Positions 34,861 to 46,528 are shown, counted from the stretch's first letter. The stretch is DNA of 64,000 bases from Tanypteryx hageni (GCA_028673005.1 CM054112.1:186756564-186820563); one strand, 5' to 3'. Numbers and translations: made by a program. Notes: generated from the sequence alone by a model not told the origin.

Positions 34861-35059
34861 AAATAAATCATTAACAGAAGTTTTGACGTTAAAATGTTGA
34901 ACAATAATAAAAATTTTGCTTATTCGTTAGAAATTATTTGTTAAAATTAACATAATTAAAATTAGAAGTCGTACTTTTAATTTACAAAATGCTACTGTAT
35001 TAATCGCATCAAGAAATTGAAATTAGTCATAAATAATTTTTCAGATCCTGATCCCAAAA

Positions 35060-35700
35060 ATGTCAAAACGACAGAGTAATCTAATAAGTTTTTTAAATGT
35101 GAATACGGTGAAAACTGACACAGAATATAATGAAAGTAACGAAAATCATTGTGGAGCGTCGAAGCCAACGCAACCAAATTTCGAACCAGACGACCAGGCA
35201 GTGAAGAAAAACCATCATGTTCGTCAATGAAATAAATAGATAATCTTGCCCTCCCGGATTGTTGGAACGAAAAACAAACAAGTGTGTTTATAGAACAGTA
35301 CAAATGGCTTCAAGTAAAGGAAGGTAAATTAGGATGTAAGAAATGTTCAACAGTTCAGCATTTAGGAGTGACAGCAGAAAAGCATGTCCATCTGTCGAAG
35401 GAATGGAGCGCATATTTAGTAACCCCAAATGGCCGTAATAAAAGTACTAGGTAAGCTTCTCTACGAAAAAAATCAGGGAACACGATGTTTCTAAAGCCCA
35501 TATTAAAATTCAAGATTTGTTAAAAGAATCGGCTAATGACTCAATTTCTAATTTAGTACACAAACTAAACAATGAAAATATTGATGTTACCGTAAAAATT
35601 TTCAATACTGAATGCAAACTCAGGACCATCAGAAACGTCATCAATTCGATGACAGGTGGGATACATAACTGCCAGGGGCGGCGATTAGAGCGAGCCGGTT
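35060..35700 (+). pseudogene. hAT transposase N-terminal part (KIAA1586/ZBED-like)
   Basis: Starting near 35060 (MSKRQSNLISFLN), the shifted frames give a [11 protein letters not shown] segment, [33 protein letters not shown] and [16 protein letters not shown], matching the TTF/ZBED-like zinc-binding start of hAT transposases related to human KIAA1586. At least three frame breaks are present and the catalytic part is missing. Confidence 0.75.
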
Positions 35701-35734
35701 GTTAAGTATTTGACAGCACACCGCTGAGTATAAC

Positions 35735-37547
35735 AGAAATTCAACGTAAGGCGCGACTGCTTAGATTCGTGAAAAATGCAATCGCCGAGAGTCAAAAAAG
35801 CGCTTCTGAAATCTCCCCGATCATAGTGATTGCAACGAAAACGCGGCAATAACAGCGAAAAATCACGCCCAGGTTTACGTCTTTTTAGCAGTACTTCATT
35901 TCACGCATTATGACGACCAAAAATTGTAATACTTGTGAACACGAAGATTTTTTCACCCGAAAATTGATTGAAATTTCTCTCCCTTTCCTACGTAATTCAC
36001 TTACTCCTTCATTCGCATAAAATAAACATTCAAAGAATCACCTACACATTTATGATGGATGTTGCTTATTTTAAGGTCTCGCTGCAATTTACGACAAATG
36101 AAAGATTATCAAGTACTTGCAAGTGAATTCGGAGATCCGTACACGCTGCCACTAAGATATGCGGTGCCCGAGTGCCAAACACTAAATGAAAAACTTGTAG
36201 TGACAGGCACTGTCGAAGGTAATACGAGGAATACGTATTTTTTCATACAAAATATATCAATCCAGCAATTAAAAGAAATAATATTAAATATTGATAGTTA
36301 TATAAAATATCATCGCCATAAAGTTATAGTCAGCATATTTTTAATAATATTAAAACATATAATAATTAGTTAACATTACAGCGACCTCTGTTATTGGCGA
36401 GTATTAGTTATGCGGTTGTGTTTTGGAACAGCAATTTGCCATATACAACTGAGGTCCGTTTTTACGGAGTGGGTTCGGACCGAGTTCGTTCCGTATAAAA
36501 GGATTTTCCGTAAATAGGGTAGGTAAGGTACGCATAAAATTATTGTGAAATACCCAAAAATATGAATAACCTTGGAAATTAACGATTGTTTTATTACGAC
36601 GATAGATTAAAAATTCTAAAGCTCGTAAAACAATACAGCTTCATTGTGCAAATGGTTGATGTTGAAGAGGCGATACCGCTAATTTTGAAAGTACAGGAAG
36701 ACAAATTCAAATCACACCACCCAGTAATACTGTAAAAACGGGATTTTGGTTTGCAATCAGTACGTATGAAAATTTTTTGTGAGCTGCATTTCAATAGATA
36801 AGGTATATTAATGAGGAAACAGTAAACATAACAGAATAATTCGCACCATCAGAATTTAAGTACTATATTTATATCATACGTACGTGTATTGATAGATAAT
36901 TTACCTATTTCAAATTATTAAAATCGAGGAGTGGGCAAGCATCTACACTCCGAGGTTGAAACGGAAAATAAAAAAAGATATCATGCTGATTAAAAATTCC
37001 AACCCCAAGATCGTCAAGAGCCTTCGAAGTTTATATTAAAGTTATGTCTATCAACCACGCTGTTATTCTTTATTAAAATGCAGGCAAAATAATCTTCTAC
37101 AAGTGATGGCGTTATAAGCACACTATTAATAAATATCTTTCCGACGCTTTTACTGTCAATCTTTGGAGAAATTATTGAAGTATGATAAAAACTTATTTTA
37201 TTCTAACTACATAGTTTAAAAATTTCGTAGTTATCGACGACTAGCAGTCGCATTGAGCACGGGTTACGTCCCAGTTACTACGAGACCAAACTCCCTTCTA
37301 ACGACATAGTTATGACGCCTATTATTTTAAATCTAATATCCTACATTTATGCCCAGATTGCTTGTGGGCTTACGTCACGTGTATTCTTTAAAAAGTGACT
37401 GAATATATCGTTAATTTTACTCTTTCCTCATTCATCTCTCCTCCTGCTCCCTTCCTTCCTCCACTATTTCTCCCTCTTCCCTTCATCTCCTCTTTAATGT
37501 TTTCTCCTACCTTCTTCCTCCGTTACACTCGCATGTTAACAGCAGTA
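35735..37547. other. Spacer, one possible Tigger-like end
   Basis: No gene is recognised. At 36446 ACTGAGGTCCGTTTTTACGG followed by GTTCCGTATAAAAGG resembles the ends of the other Tigger-type elements here, but no partner end was found. 37430-37510 is a short CT-rich stretch. Confidence 0.4.
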
Positions 37548-38176
37548 CATGCATACCTCGCTTTGCGCGACCCCGTTTTAAGCGGATTTGTTATAGCGCG
37601 AGGCAGGCCCGCGCCTTTCGGATTTAAAAGATACAAAGGTGGCCGATTATTGAGGCTGCCTTACCATATATGAATTAGAAATTCCATTTTTTTACAGACT
37701 TGTGGATGTTAGTTATATCGTTTGTGAATCCCCATCTAGGGTCAGGAGGTGATACTATAAAAGATATTCCGAGGACCTTTGTATCTCTCGATCGACAGTT
37801 ATTTGGCGTAATTATTTTTAAAGAAAGGTGACTTTCCGAATAAAACCTCCTCGCTGATTGATTTAGGATTTCATTCGTACAGGGAATAATTGCAATTACG
37901 ACTGAGTATAAGGAAGCATTTAGTTTTCTATGCCATTTGATAATTATCCATGAAGATAAGTTGTTGAAAGAACGTAAAGATTTACATCTGGATTTGATGG
38001 GTGGAAGCCGAAATTAAGCTGTTTTTCAGGTTAGCGGCGTATTTTTATTAAGATTACACTTTAGTTTTCGCGTCCATGGAACCTGTCCTCATTGACATAA
38101 TACCCCGTTTTACGCGAATTTAGCTTAGCGGGAAAATTTCAGGAACATATATATCGCGTAAAGCGAGGTATGGCTG
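37548..38176. mobile_element. Pogo/Tigger-type MITE
   Basis: TA lies on both sides (37546-37547, 38177-38178). Ends are CATGCATACCTCGCTTTGCG and, reversed from 38176, CAGCCATACCTCGCTTTACG. A subterminal block, CCCCGTTTTA(A/C)GCG, occurs as a direct repeat near 37571 and 38103. There is no transposase. Confidence 0.8.
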
Positions 38177-38599
38177 TATTTTAATGGAAAGAGAAAAACG
38201 CCTATTTTTATGTAATGTGTACGTATTATACTTTACAAACTGCAAGAATTTATGAAACAGATGCTGTGTTCCTTTGAGTCAATTACCGGAATCCTGAAAA
38301 TTTCGAAAAAGAGCGTCTCTATTATGCCTCGGCTCGTGACCGAGCGAGAGGGTGGGTGTCAGCATTGCGTGCGCAGCGATAAATCAGAAACTGTTTGGCT
38401 GTATGGCGAAACGTGCGCATCAGTTTTGTATTTTTTTCTGGAAGACTGTGTTTGTGATTCTATTAATTTACAATAATAAGTAGTTGTGCATTTATCAATT
38501 TCACTACACATGCGTTCGATCGTCCCGTTTTAATATTTATTTTATTTATTTAGCCAGATTTAATCAACCTCAAAATGAAACGGACTTATCTTAAAGATC
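38177..38599. other. Spacer before the ZBED-type hAT remnant
   Basis: No supported feature. A CpG-bearing stretch at 38320-38420 has no recognisable coding content. Confidence 0.4.
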
Positions 38600-39682
38600 T
38601 CTAAAGACACGCCTATTCAAAGAGCTTTGTAATGCATTGGATTCGCAGTACGAATATTTAGTTTTACACGCAGAAATAAGATGCTGTTAGCTCGTGTATT
38701 TGAACTTAAAGATGAGTTGTTACTATTTTTTGAAACAGAGGGAAACAGTGATTTGTGTGAATATCATAGCTGTGGACTTTGTTGCGCCAAATTAGCATAT
38801 TTGGCCGAAATATTTAGGTATCTGAATAGTGTGAACATCAGCACGCAAGGGCGGAACGAAAACTTCCTGACTTCTACGGAGAAGCTACTGGCATTGCAGA
38901 GAAAAATAGTCCTCTGGAAAAAGAGAGCTAGAGAAGGTAATCTTGAAATTTTCCCTCTGATTCCAAAAACCCACACAAAAGAAATTGTTGCTTTTGTGTT
39001 GTAGCATTTAGTAACTCTAGAGAACAATATCGAGCGTTACTTTCCATCCTTGACAACAGAGAAAAGCGACTGGGTAAGGAATCCATTCACACCGGTCAAA
39101 ACTGACTTATGCGTTTTTACTCTCTTCGAAGAAGAAGATTCAGCTTCTCTTTCAACCAGGCGCGCACCCAGGATTTCCTCTTAGGGGGGGCTCAGCCCTA
39201 AAAATACATGAGTAGATTGCTAGTTGTTAGAAACTTCGCACGATATAAATATGCGTAATTCAAGAAGTATCTGTATAATGATTATAAATTATAAGTTCAG
39301 AGAAATATAAAAATATAAGAAGTCAAAAGAGTATATTTCCTGTGAAAATACACATTTGCAAGGCTAGTAAGAGATCTTTTAGGGGGGGCTGAAGCCCGTC
39401 AGCCTCCCCTCTCGGTGCGCCCCTGCTTTCAACTGATTGCATTCTGAAAAATTGTCCCTGGATATTCTCTGGATTTCTGATAGAGAAGATTATTCAGAAA
39501 TTGCGATAAAAGCTTTGGCTGTTTTGATGCAGTTTTCTACATCCTATCTGTGTGACTTGGGGTTCTCGACACTTACAAACATTAAATGCAGAAAAAGGGA
39601 ACGGCTCAACTGTGTTGAATATGAAATGAGAGTCGGCTTATCAAGGATACGTCCTAAAACTTGCGCAATCATTAGAAAATGA
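38600..39682 (+). pseudogene. hAT transposase C-terminal half (ZBED5-like)
   Basis: From 38616 the frame gives FKELCNALDSQYEYLVLHAE, then MLLARVFELKDELLLFFETE, KLAYLAEIFRYLNSVNIS, TSTEKLLALQRKIVLWKKRA and, after a stop at 39002, frames with ERYFP and DWVRNPF. It is split by a small hAT MITE at 39157-39425 and resumes with AIKALAVLMQFSTSYLCDLG and YEMRVGLSRIRPK, the hATC dimerisation region. It is related to human ZBED5/FAM200-type proteins and is dead. Confidence 0.85.
39157..39425. mobile_element. hAT MITE inserted in the ZBED5-like remnant
   Basis: The 8-bp duplication CTTTCAAC occurs at 39149-39156 and 39426-39433. Ends are CAGGCGCGCACCCAGGATTT and, reversed from 39425, CAGGGGCGCACCGAGAGGGG. 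Both ends carry a GGGGGGGCT(C/G)A(G)-like block. At 269 bp it encodes nothing. Confidence 0.88.
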
Positions 39683-40746
39683 CATGCTCAAGTGCCACAT
39701 TAGGTAAGATTTTAAAATAGATTTTTTAACGAAAGTTCCACATTTGTTCTGTTATACGATAACATAACTAGGTTATGAATTTTTCGGGTTTTACCCTAAT
39801 TTACCAGATTTTTAACCTCCGATTGCTTTTTTTTAAATTTCGGGTAAACCCCGAAATTATTAGTTTTCTTTAAACAATATTTTAGATTTGGTCACAGAAT
39901 TTCTATTCTGGCGCATGTAGACACTTCAGCACTTGAGTGCAGTCCGAGGTGCTCGTGATCAGTCTGTGTATTCTCTTTGTAAACAATTAATTCGTAAGCT
40001 TACTTTGTAGTACAATGTTAATCTCATTGGTTTGTTCGCGCAAAGAATAGCCAAGGACGCGCCTTAGCTAGTCGCTGTTACATCATTGATAGGATAAGGG
40101 AAAAAAGAGCCAAAGGGTCTGTTAGTTGAAAACACTACGAAAGAAAAATTATTTCACTAATAACAGATGTGTTTTCAAAAGAAGTTGGACGGGAAGCAAG
40201 ATATTTTTGCAGCCTGCGAGGTGTTCCTCTCTACCTGGAGGCGTTTAACACAAGATATGGCACTCTCAACCTTACTTAAAGTTTATAATGGACAGCATTT
40301 GTTAATGAATCTCTTGTGTTTTCAGTTGTATTATTTTTAATGCACCAGAGCATTGCAAACACATGTCTGTTATGGAAATTCCTTCCATTTAAACTATTTA
40401 TAAATCTTGAATCCGTCATTTTGTTTATGTTGATTACTTCCTCGCTATGTCGAAAGTGAAATTGGCATAAAAATACAAATAATGAATTTTTCGACTTAAA
40501 TCATCCAAGAGATTTCGTAAACATCTCTCGCTCTCCATCTCCCTTTTCCTCTCTATCTCCTACCTATTCCTCTCTCTCTCTCATCAAAAATTGTATTTAA
40601 GAAGTACTACAGTGAGACGTGAAGCAAGGTCACAACATGTGGCACAAGAAAAATCAATATTTGTGGTTTCCTCGGATTAGAAGAAAATTGGCGACAACTT
40701 TGCTGCTAGGGGTAAACCGCCGACATGTTGTGAGCTCTGCCTATTT
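39683..40746. other. Spacer, possible tail of the ZBED5-like element
   Basis: AT-rich, with a short CT-rich patch at 40525-40590. No gene is recognised. Confidence 0.4.
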
Positions 40747-41368
40747 CTTTCGTTCCTCTCCCTCACTCTCCCTCTCTCAATCCCTCTCCCTCACTCCCCT
40801 CTCTCTCCCTCTTCCTCTCTTTCTTCCTCTCCCTCTGCTTACCCCTCCCTTTCCCTCTATCTCGCGCTCTCTCTCCCTCTCTCCTTCCTTCTCCCTCTCT
40901 CCCTCTCTCTCCCTTCCCTCTGCCTCTCTCCATTCCCTCTGACTCTCCCTCTCTCTCGCATTCTCGCTCTCCATCTGTTTCTCCCTCTCTCCCCATCCCT
41001 ACTACTCTCTTCCCCTGTCTCCCACTCTCCCCCCTTCCCCCTCTCACCCCACTCTCCTTCTGTCTACCCCTTGCTCCCACTCTCTCCCCCCTCCACCTCT
41101 CTCCCCATGTCTCACCCCCTCCATAACCCTCTTCCTCTTTTTCTCCCTAACCCGCCCTCTCCCTCTACATCACTTTCTCTCACTATCTCTCTCTCTTTAT
41201 CTCTCTCTCTATCTCACTCTCTCACGTTGTCTCTCTTTTTCTCCCTCTCTATCTACCTCTCGCTCCATATCTCCCTCTCCATCTCCTTCTCCCTCTCTCA
41301 CTCCCTCATTATCCCTCTCTCTCTCTCCCTCTCGTTCCCTCTCTCTACCTCTCTTTCTCCATCTTTTC
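40747..41368. repeat. 620-bp polypyrimidine tract (CTCTCC-type)
   Basis: The + strand is almost only C and T with CTCTCC, CTCTCT and CCCTCT units and few interruptions. Open frames on both strands here (Ser/Leu/Pro-rich on +, Arg/Glu/Gly-rich on -) are artefacts of this composition. A purine-pyrimidine tract of this length can adopt triplex structures. Confidence 0.92.
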
Positions 41369-42300
41369 GTATATTTATAATTACTTGCTGAGAGCGTGAT
41401 AAAGAAAATTATAGAAATTGACGCATTATTCTTAAATCTTTCGATGTACTCGTGTATTATAGACAGATAACAGTAATATTTCCTTCACGTTCTGTTTATA
41501 AGCCACTCCTCCAGACTGCTTACTTCATCGTAAGCATTCCTGACTCGCATGTGGCTCTTTTAGGACTTGCGTACTGCTCCCGAGAGCCACTCTTCCCGTT
41601 AAAACACCTAAAAGCTCCCCGAACGAAATTGGCTTTGAAAATTATTTAAATAGAAATTGTAGGGAATAAAAATTATGGACGTATTAGTAGAAGAAACATT
41701 TGTTTTTATAGAGATAATCGCATGGTAAGGGGAAGTGTGGGGGGGGGGGGAGATCGCATGATTCGGAAAAGTGGCTCTTCTTGTGAAAAAGGTTGCCGAT
41801 CCCTGCATTAGACAAATAAATTATGCATGTACTTGTTTGTTTCCTGGCTTGCACTTTACTCGGCATCGCTGTCGGGTCTTCCTCCACACCGATTTCACGA
41901 ACAACCCTCCGAGCTTCTCCTTCCATAACCCTACCCACCCCTGCCGTAACCTTTACATGAGGCACACCTGCTGTGTTCCTCCTCGTGGTTTTGGTGCTTT
42001 CAGTCAACATTTTTCTTCAATCTTAAATCGCATCAACCTCCTAGAACAACGAATCGAGACCAATAGTACCTATTTAAACGTATATTTTCGATTATTTTTC
42101 CCTTTAGCATTTGCCGATTCATCATTTAATTACAATTGTGTTATGCCACAAATGAGTCATTTATCAGGGTTTTGATAAAAAATCGAAGTTAAGCCCAGCG
42201 TAACGTTGGAAACAGCGAAAATTACCGCTGTTGACAAGGTCAGCTTGGCATTAAGAGCAATTTGATATTTGCCTTCCAAAATTTTGGGTATCTGTCCTTA
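41369..42300. other. Spacer with a solo hAT end and an unassigned open frame
   Basis: At 41771-41806 the sequence GTGGCTCTTCTTGTGAAAAA then GGTTGCCGATCCCTG resembles the right end of ZBED-type hAT elements (reversed: CAGGGATCGGCAACC). It could be the distal end of the remnant at 38600. A G run lies at 41740-41751. On the minus strand 42010-41800 is open (GVPHVKVTAGVGRVMEGEAR) but matches nothing I recognise. Confidence 0.4.
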
Positions 42301-42411
42301 GCGACCTCTTATGCCCGGCGGAAGGTACTAATCATATTCTTTGTCAAGACGCAGCTGTGACCGTTCGTGCTTAGGAGGCAGCGGTCTCTGTTTCGAGTAT
42401 TAATGTTATAG
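42301..42411 (+). other. Putative 5' untranslated exon of a third gene
   Basis: A CpG-bearing stretch (ATGCCCGGCGGAAGG, GACCGTTCGTGC) ends with a donor TTATAG|GTATGT. It could be a transcription start region. There is no independent support. Confidence 0.25.
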
Positions 42412-42576
42412 GTATGTTGACAGCCGTATTTAAATATTTTTAGTTTGAATTTGCTTGGCTACATTCTCACAAGATTTAATGCAAACAATTATTGCTATTT
42501 GTTGAATATTTATTAAAGCTTTTGGCTAGTAAGAATGTTATAATAATACCCAATATTACTCCTTTAACCTTTGCAG

Positions 42577-42711
42577 TTTTGTAAACATCATTGTGCCCGT
42601 GATACAGCTGTTCTGTGATGAAGTCCATGTTCGGGGTGGTCAGCTTAAGAAATGTATTTCTAGCACTCTAGAGAGTGATATCCCACCACTGTAGGATTTT
42701 TCTCTCTAAAG
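42577..42711 (+). other. Putative untranslated exon of a third gene
   Basis: A good acceptor (CCTTTAACCTTTGCAG) and donor (CTAAAG|GTAAGA) frame 135 bases. All frames have stops. A short upstream ORF starts at an ATG near 42619. It may be a 5' UTR exon spliced to 44034. Confidence 0.3.
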
Positions 42712-44033
42712 GTAAGAAAACTGAACTAACTTCTCTTTTTAATGTTAATTGGGTAACCTGTAATTTGTGGAAGCCATGGCATCAGATGGAAGCAATTGCA
42801 ATTTAGTATACTTCCTTAAAAGATTCCGTATTGTGCTTACTCGCTTTACACTGTGTTAGGTAAAAATCACCCTAATTGCCATCTCCCTTTCCTCTTAAGA
42901 CTCAGATGTTAATGGTGGACATGTAACTACTTTTTGTATGGCAGTATTTTGTGAGTTCTTATTGTGTGACAGATCATTTGCTTATTAGGCAGCAGGTTAA
43001 TATTTAGTCTCGCATATGTGGATTTTGATTATTTTGCCATAATATTGAATCACTTTAATCAACGTTAAGTAAAGAGAAATTTTGCTTGCCGTTACAGTTG
43101 GATTTACTTTAATACCTCTCAAACACTACACGAGCCATTTGCACTTCGCTTGTTAGAAGTTCAGATTACTTGTCTCCTCTTACCCATTGAGCCGAGTGAA
43201 TAAAAACTTAGTAAATGTTAAAAGCACCTGAAGCAATTACTAAAAGAATAAGCTCTATTTGAGTGAATAAAATTTTGCTTTTACTAATAAGAATTTACTG
43301 TTCAGTTTTAAGCAAATGCTTAAATATTATGTAAATGAACGCATTTTATCTTTCCATCAATCAGATTGACCATAATATCTCAATAAATATGGAAGATAGG
43401 GTGCCAAAAATTTCAGGGTTAGCTTTTCTTATCTTGCGGTCAACATGTTTACGTTTTTGTTTAGTTATCATAAGATTGCAGTGGTTAGGTTTAAGTATAT
43501 TATTGAATAAATATTTATATTATATAAAAATGTTTCTCATATTTTTTATGAAAAAAGCTGTGATTTTTTTCTCACTTATTATATTTGTTTACGTTTAAAA
43601 AACAAGTGATAGCTGAGTAATATAGTTTCATCATACATTTTGAGTAATATTTAAAAAAATAATTATTTTAATTTACCTTCGCTTAAAACAAATATTTTCT
43701 CTAGATTTTGTCATTGAAACAGATTTGAAATACTTCCCCATTTTCTTATGTTTAGTAATGTTCATATGATGGGTTGTAATCAATAAATATTCAAGTGTAT
43801 TTTTAACCAATTGCTATGGTTTACCTGAGCAGCTTAGAATGATGCTTTGATAAAAATACAAATGGTAATTTTACTCCATATATTCATTTAAAATCTTCAA
43901 ATTAAAGAGTAACATGACATTTAATTCTGAAAAAAGGTAGAATGATTTCACATGAGGAAAGTAAGAGGTGCCTTAATATCAGCATGATATTCTGGGGTGT
44001 AAGATTTCCGATTTGATCCTGTTGTTGTTTCAG
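42712..44033. other. Putative intron
   Basis: AT-rich with no repeat or coding signal. Confidence 0.4.
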
Positions 44034-44149
44034 AAGTGTGGCTCCAGAAGATAGTTACCTGACCATTCTGGACATGCAGTCTACTGCTCAGCTGACATCC
44101 TGGGTCTACCTGAACGTGTTCTCTTTTGCAAAACCAAAAAAGAATAGGG
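44034..44149 (+). CDS. Putative coding exon of a third gene
   Basis: The acceptor GTTGTTGTTTCAG and donor AATAGG|GTGAGT frame 116 bases with an open frame: SVAPEDSYLTILDMQSTAQL, then TSWVYLNVFSFAKPKKNRG. If spliced to 42577-42711 the preceding frame is closed, so translation could begin at the in-frame ATG near 44072 (MQSTAQLTSWVYLNVF). I do not recognise the protein. No following exon could be placed; the next 20 kb are mostly transposons. Confidence 0.35.
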
Positions 44150-45009
44150 GTGAGTATAATCACTCTGTGTTACAAATGAGAAGGAATGAGCTTTCCACTT
44201 TACATGCAGTATTTATCAGGTTTATTATTGTATTTGATATTCCTGTTTGTATTCCAAGGTGTCAAGTGACATTCCAAAGTGTCCTTTTGATTTATTTATT
44301 AATGCAGAGGCAATAGTTTTTGGAATGCGAAATATTTTACCACATTTTTCTAAAATAGATTTTTGAATGTTCAGGCAAAAGTTGATGTTTGGAAGAAGGA
44401 ATTTTACCTAAAAAGTTAATAACAATTTTTAGAATTTTGATCACCTGGTGCAATAAATAGCATAAATATTTATGATATATTAATAGAAGTTAGGCAAAGT
44501 ATTGGTAAATGCAGCTAGTAATACATTCACTCTCTGAAATGCAACATGTTTTTTTATTTTTGAGGAAAGACATTTGCCAGCAATCAATTGCAATATAATA
44601 TGATGATCATGAATATGCAAGTGTTCAGTATAAAATAGGATATTAGATTTAGGTGATGTTGAAAGAAATAGTTTAGTGAGACTGTCTATTAGAGCATTTA
44701 TACATTTATTTCATCTTGCATCATCTTTTCTTTAAGAAAAGTTTGTCGCAGAATTAGATTTTGTAAGATGCTGGTTTCAAGATAGGTTTCTGCAGTTATC
44801 ATGAATAATAGTACTGAATAATATAATCACACCATAGAAATTGTTCAATTCCATACTCAGTCAAGGTAGCAGTGATAACTTAGGACTTACGCTATTATCA
44901 AATAAAATATTGAATAGAAAATATTAGAATAATTATTTTGAATGGAAACATTTGCTGATATTAAAAAAATAATGCTAAATGTCTGAAATTTATATATTTT
45001 TCGATGAGG
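44150..45009. other. AT-rich spacer or intron
   Basis: No coding, repeat or element-end signal is recognised. Confidence 0.5.
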
Positions 45010-45345
45010 CTGACAGAGTAGAAATAATCGCCATGCGTTTGCATGAATAACGGACGCTAAGAAAACCACTTCAATGAGTCATGACATGCAGAACGTGGGG
45101 AAGAGGATCCAAGGCCATGAAGAAAGGGGTGATAACTGGGCAAGAAATAGAATTCGGGCAGGTAGCAGCTGCATGCCAATGGTAGAGGACGATGAAGCAA
45201 CTGCCCAAGATACAGAAATCCATTCTCTGCTTCATGGCTCGAATGGAAAAGAGTATTCACTACAGCAGGTGGATTATGGGCCACCGACTGCAGGATCAAA
45301 GTCAAGCCAACTTCATGCCTGCCACCAAAATCCTTCTTGACAGAC
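45010..45345 (+). pseudogene. Tc1-like transposase N-terminal fragment
   Basis: Across broken frames it reads a VEIIAMRLHE-like start, GRGSKAMKKG and HSLLHGSNGKEYS, colinear with the minus-strand copy at 46528-46020 (RGRIIAMHLNGSTDAEIA, WIQRHEEEGDNW). It covers only the paired-like N-terminal domain and stops at about 45345, where the C-terminal end of the minus copy begins. Confidence 0.7.
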
Positions 45346-46528
45346 CCCACTCAATAGGTGGTCTAGTCTACCTCTGTGCCAATGACCTCTTGCAGGCAGT
45401 GGGGCATAGACTTCACCAAGGCAGTGCATACCTACGGGTGATGCCTAATGTTTTCCCACTGGTCCCGGACATGGACGGTTAAGGCCTCTTGGTTGCGATC
45501 CCCTTTGCGCCACTCCTACCTTTTCACGATAAGGTCCCACAGATTCTCAATTGGATTGAGATCTGGGGACCTTGGTGGCCAGGCTAGGAGCTGGAGCTCA
45601 GGTTGCTCGGCGAACCAGGCCTTAGTCCTCTGGGAGGTGTGCACAGCACTGTTGTCTTGCACCACCGTATATAAATCCTGCTCAGGCCACCGTGCACGAA
45701 GGGAGGGTGCCTTCCAGGATCTGGACATAGTGCTCCGAGTTTAGTCGACCAGAAATCTGCACATATGTAGCCCCAGAACGCGAGGGATATCCACCCGGAG
45801 TGCTGCGCGCGGACTATATGGGCAGGATCATATCTTAAAAAAAAACATAACGTCAAAATAAAGTATTGTAGCAAGATATTTAATTTGAAAATAAATGCCA
45901 TGTTTCCCCTATTGCGTCAAAATTATTTTCTGTTGCGTGTTATAGCGAAAGAGACAACGAAGTTTGAGCGAAAGACGCTAAAACAATAACAATAACGTTA
46001 AAGAGAAATCACTCAAACTATACTAACCTGGTGCCCCGGCGCCTCCAAAGGGTCAAGTGCCCTTCCTGGTCGCTCCTGAAGATCTTCTCGTCGCACCATG
46101 CCATTAGGTTCCAGAAGGCTTGCGGGTTGCCAACATTCTGCAGGGCAAAAGCAAGGCGCTTTTCCTTGTGGTGTTGCAGCAGAAGAGTTTTGGTGGCAGG
46201 CACGAAGTTTGCTATACCTTCCTCCCGCAGTCAAGCCTTCCTGCATGCTCTTTTCTAATCGAGCCATGACGCAGAGGATGGTTTTCTGCTTCTTGTGCAA
46301 TGGCTTCGTCGTCCTCCGCCGTTGTCACGCGGCGGCGACCCGAACGAGGTCTATTCCTTGTCCAGTTATCACCCTCTTCTTCGTGGCGTTGAATCCACTT
46401 CCTCACAATTCTATGTCCCGACTCATTGCAATCGCTATCTCAGCGTCCGTTGATCCATTCAAATGCATGGCGATTATTCTTCCTCTGTCAGACTGGCTTG
46501 TTTCCCTTGCCCCACGTTCACGAGGCAT
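45346..46528 (-). pseudogene. Tc1-like transposase, nearly full length but broken
   Basis: The start ATG is at 46528 (MPRERGARETSQSDRGRIIA). The DNA-binding part continues with WIQRHEEEGDNWTRNRPRSG and RVTTAEDDEAIAQE. The catalytic part has a TLWRRRGTRLV segment near 46020, an interruption of about 180 bp (about 45840-46020), then YDPAHI, SGRVDIPRVLG, VVQDNSAVHTSQRTKAWF with the second Asp, and WPPRSPDLNPIENLWD with the final Glu. The end resembles WENIRHHP ... VKSMPHCLQEVIG. It is a typical Tc1 DD34E protein with many frame breaks. Confidence 0.85.

Larger units (their letters stand above)
33110..35726 (+). mobile_element. hAT transposon with nested LINE tails
   Basis: The 8-bp duplication AGTATAAC occurs at 33102-33109 and 35727-35734. 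Terminal inverted repeats are CAGGGGTGTGCTAGAGCCGG and, reversed from 35726, CAGCGGTGTGCTGTCAAATA, followed on both sides by an AGCCGGTTGTTAA block. The interior holds the 5' part of a hAT transposase (35060-35690) and two LINE 3' ends (33840-34250, 34567-34860). It is not active as it stands. Confidence 0.88.

Noticed and set aside
36442..36530. Complete Tigger-type element starting at CTGAGGTCCGTTTTTACGG
   Set aside because: No matching inverted end was found downstream, so only a possible solo end is noted.
40619..41391. Ser/Leu-rich (+) and Arg/Glu-rich (-) open frames
   Set aside because: They result from the polypyrimidine tract; the amino-acid patterns mirror CTC/TCC/CCC repeats and there are no splice or start signals.
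41684..42010. 108-codon minus-strand open frame (GVPHVKVTAGVGRVMEG)
   Set aside because: It looks protein-like, but I recognise no family and see no splice context; half of it lies in a hAT end. Mentioned in the spacer note only.
44038..44316. Extended open frame past the putative exon donor at 44149
   Set aside because: The frame continues only in AT-rich sequence with no similarity to anything; the GTGAGT donor at 44150 is a better end for the exon.
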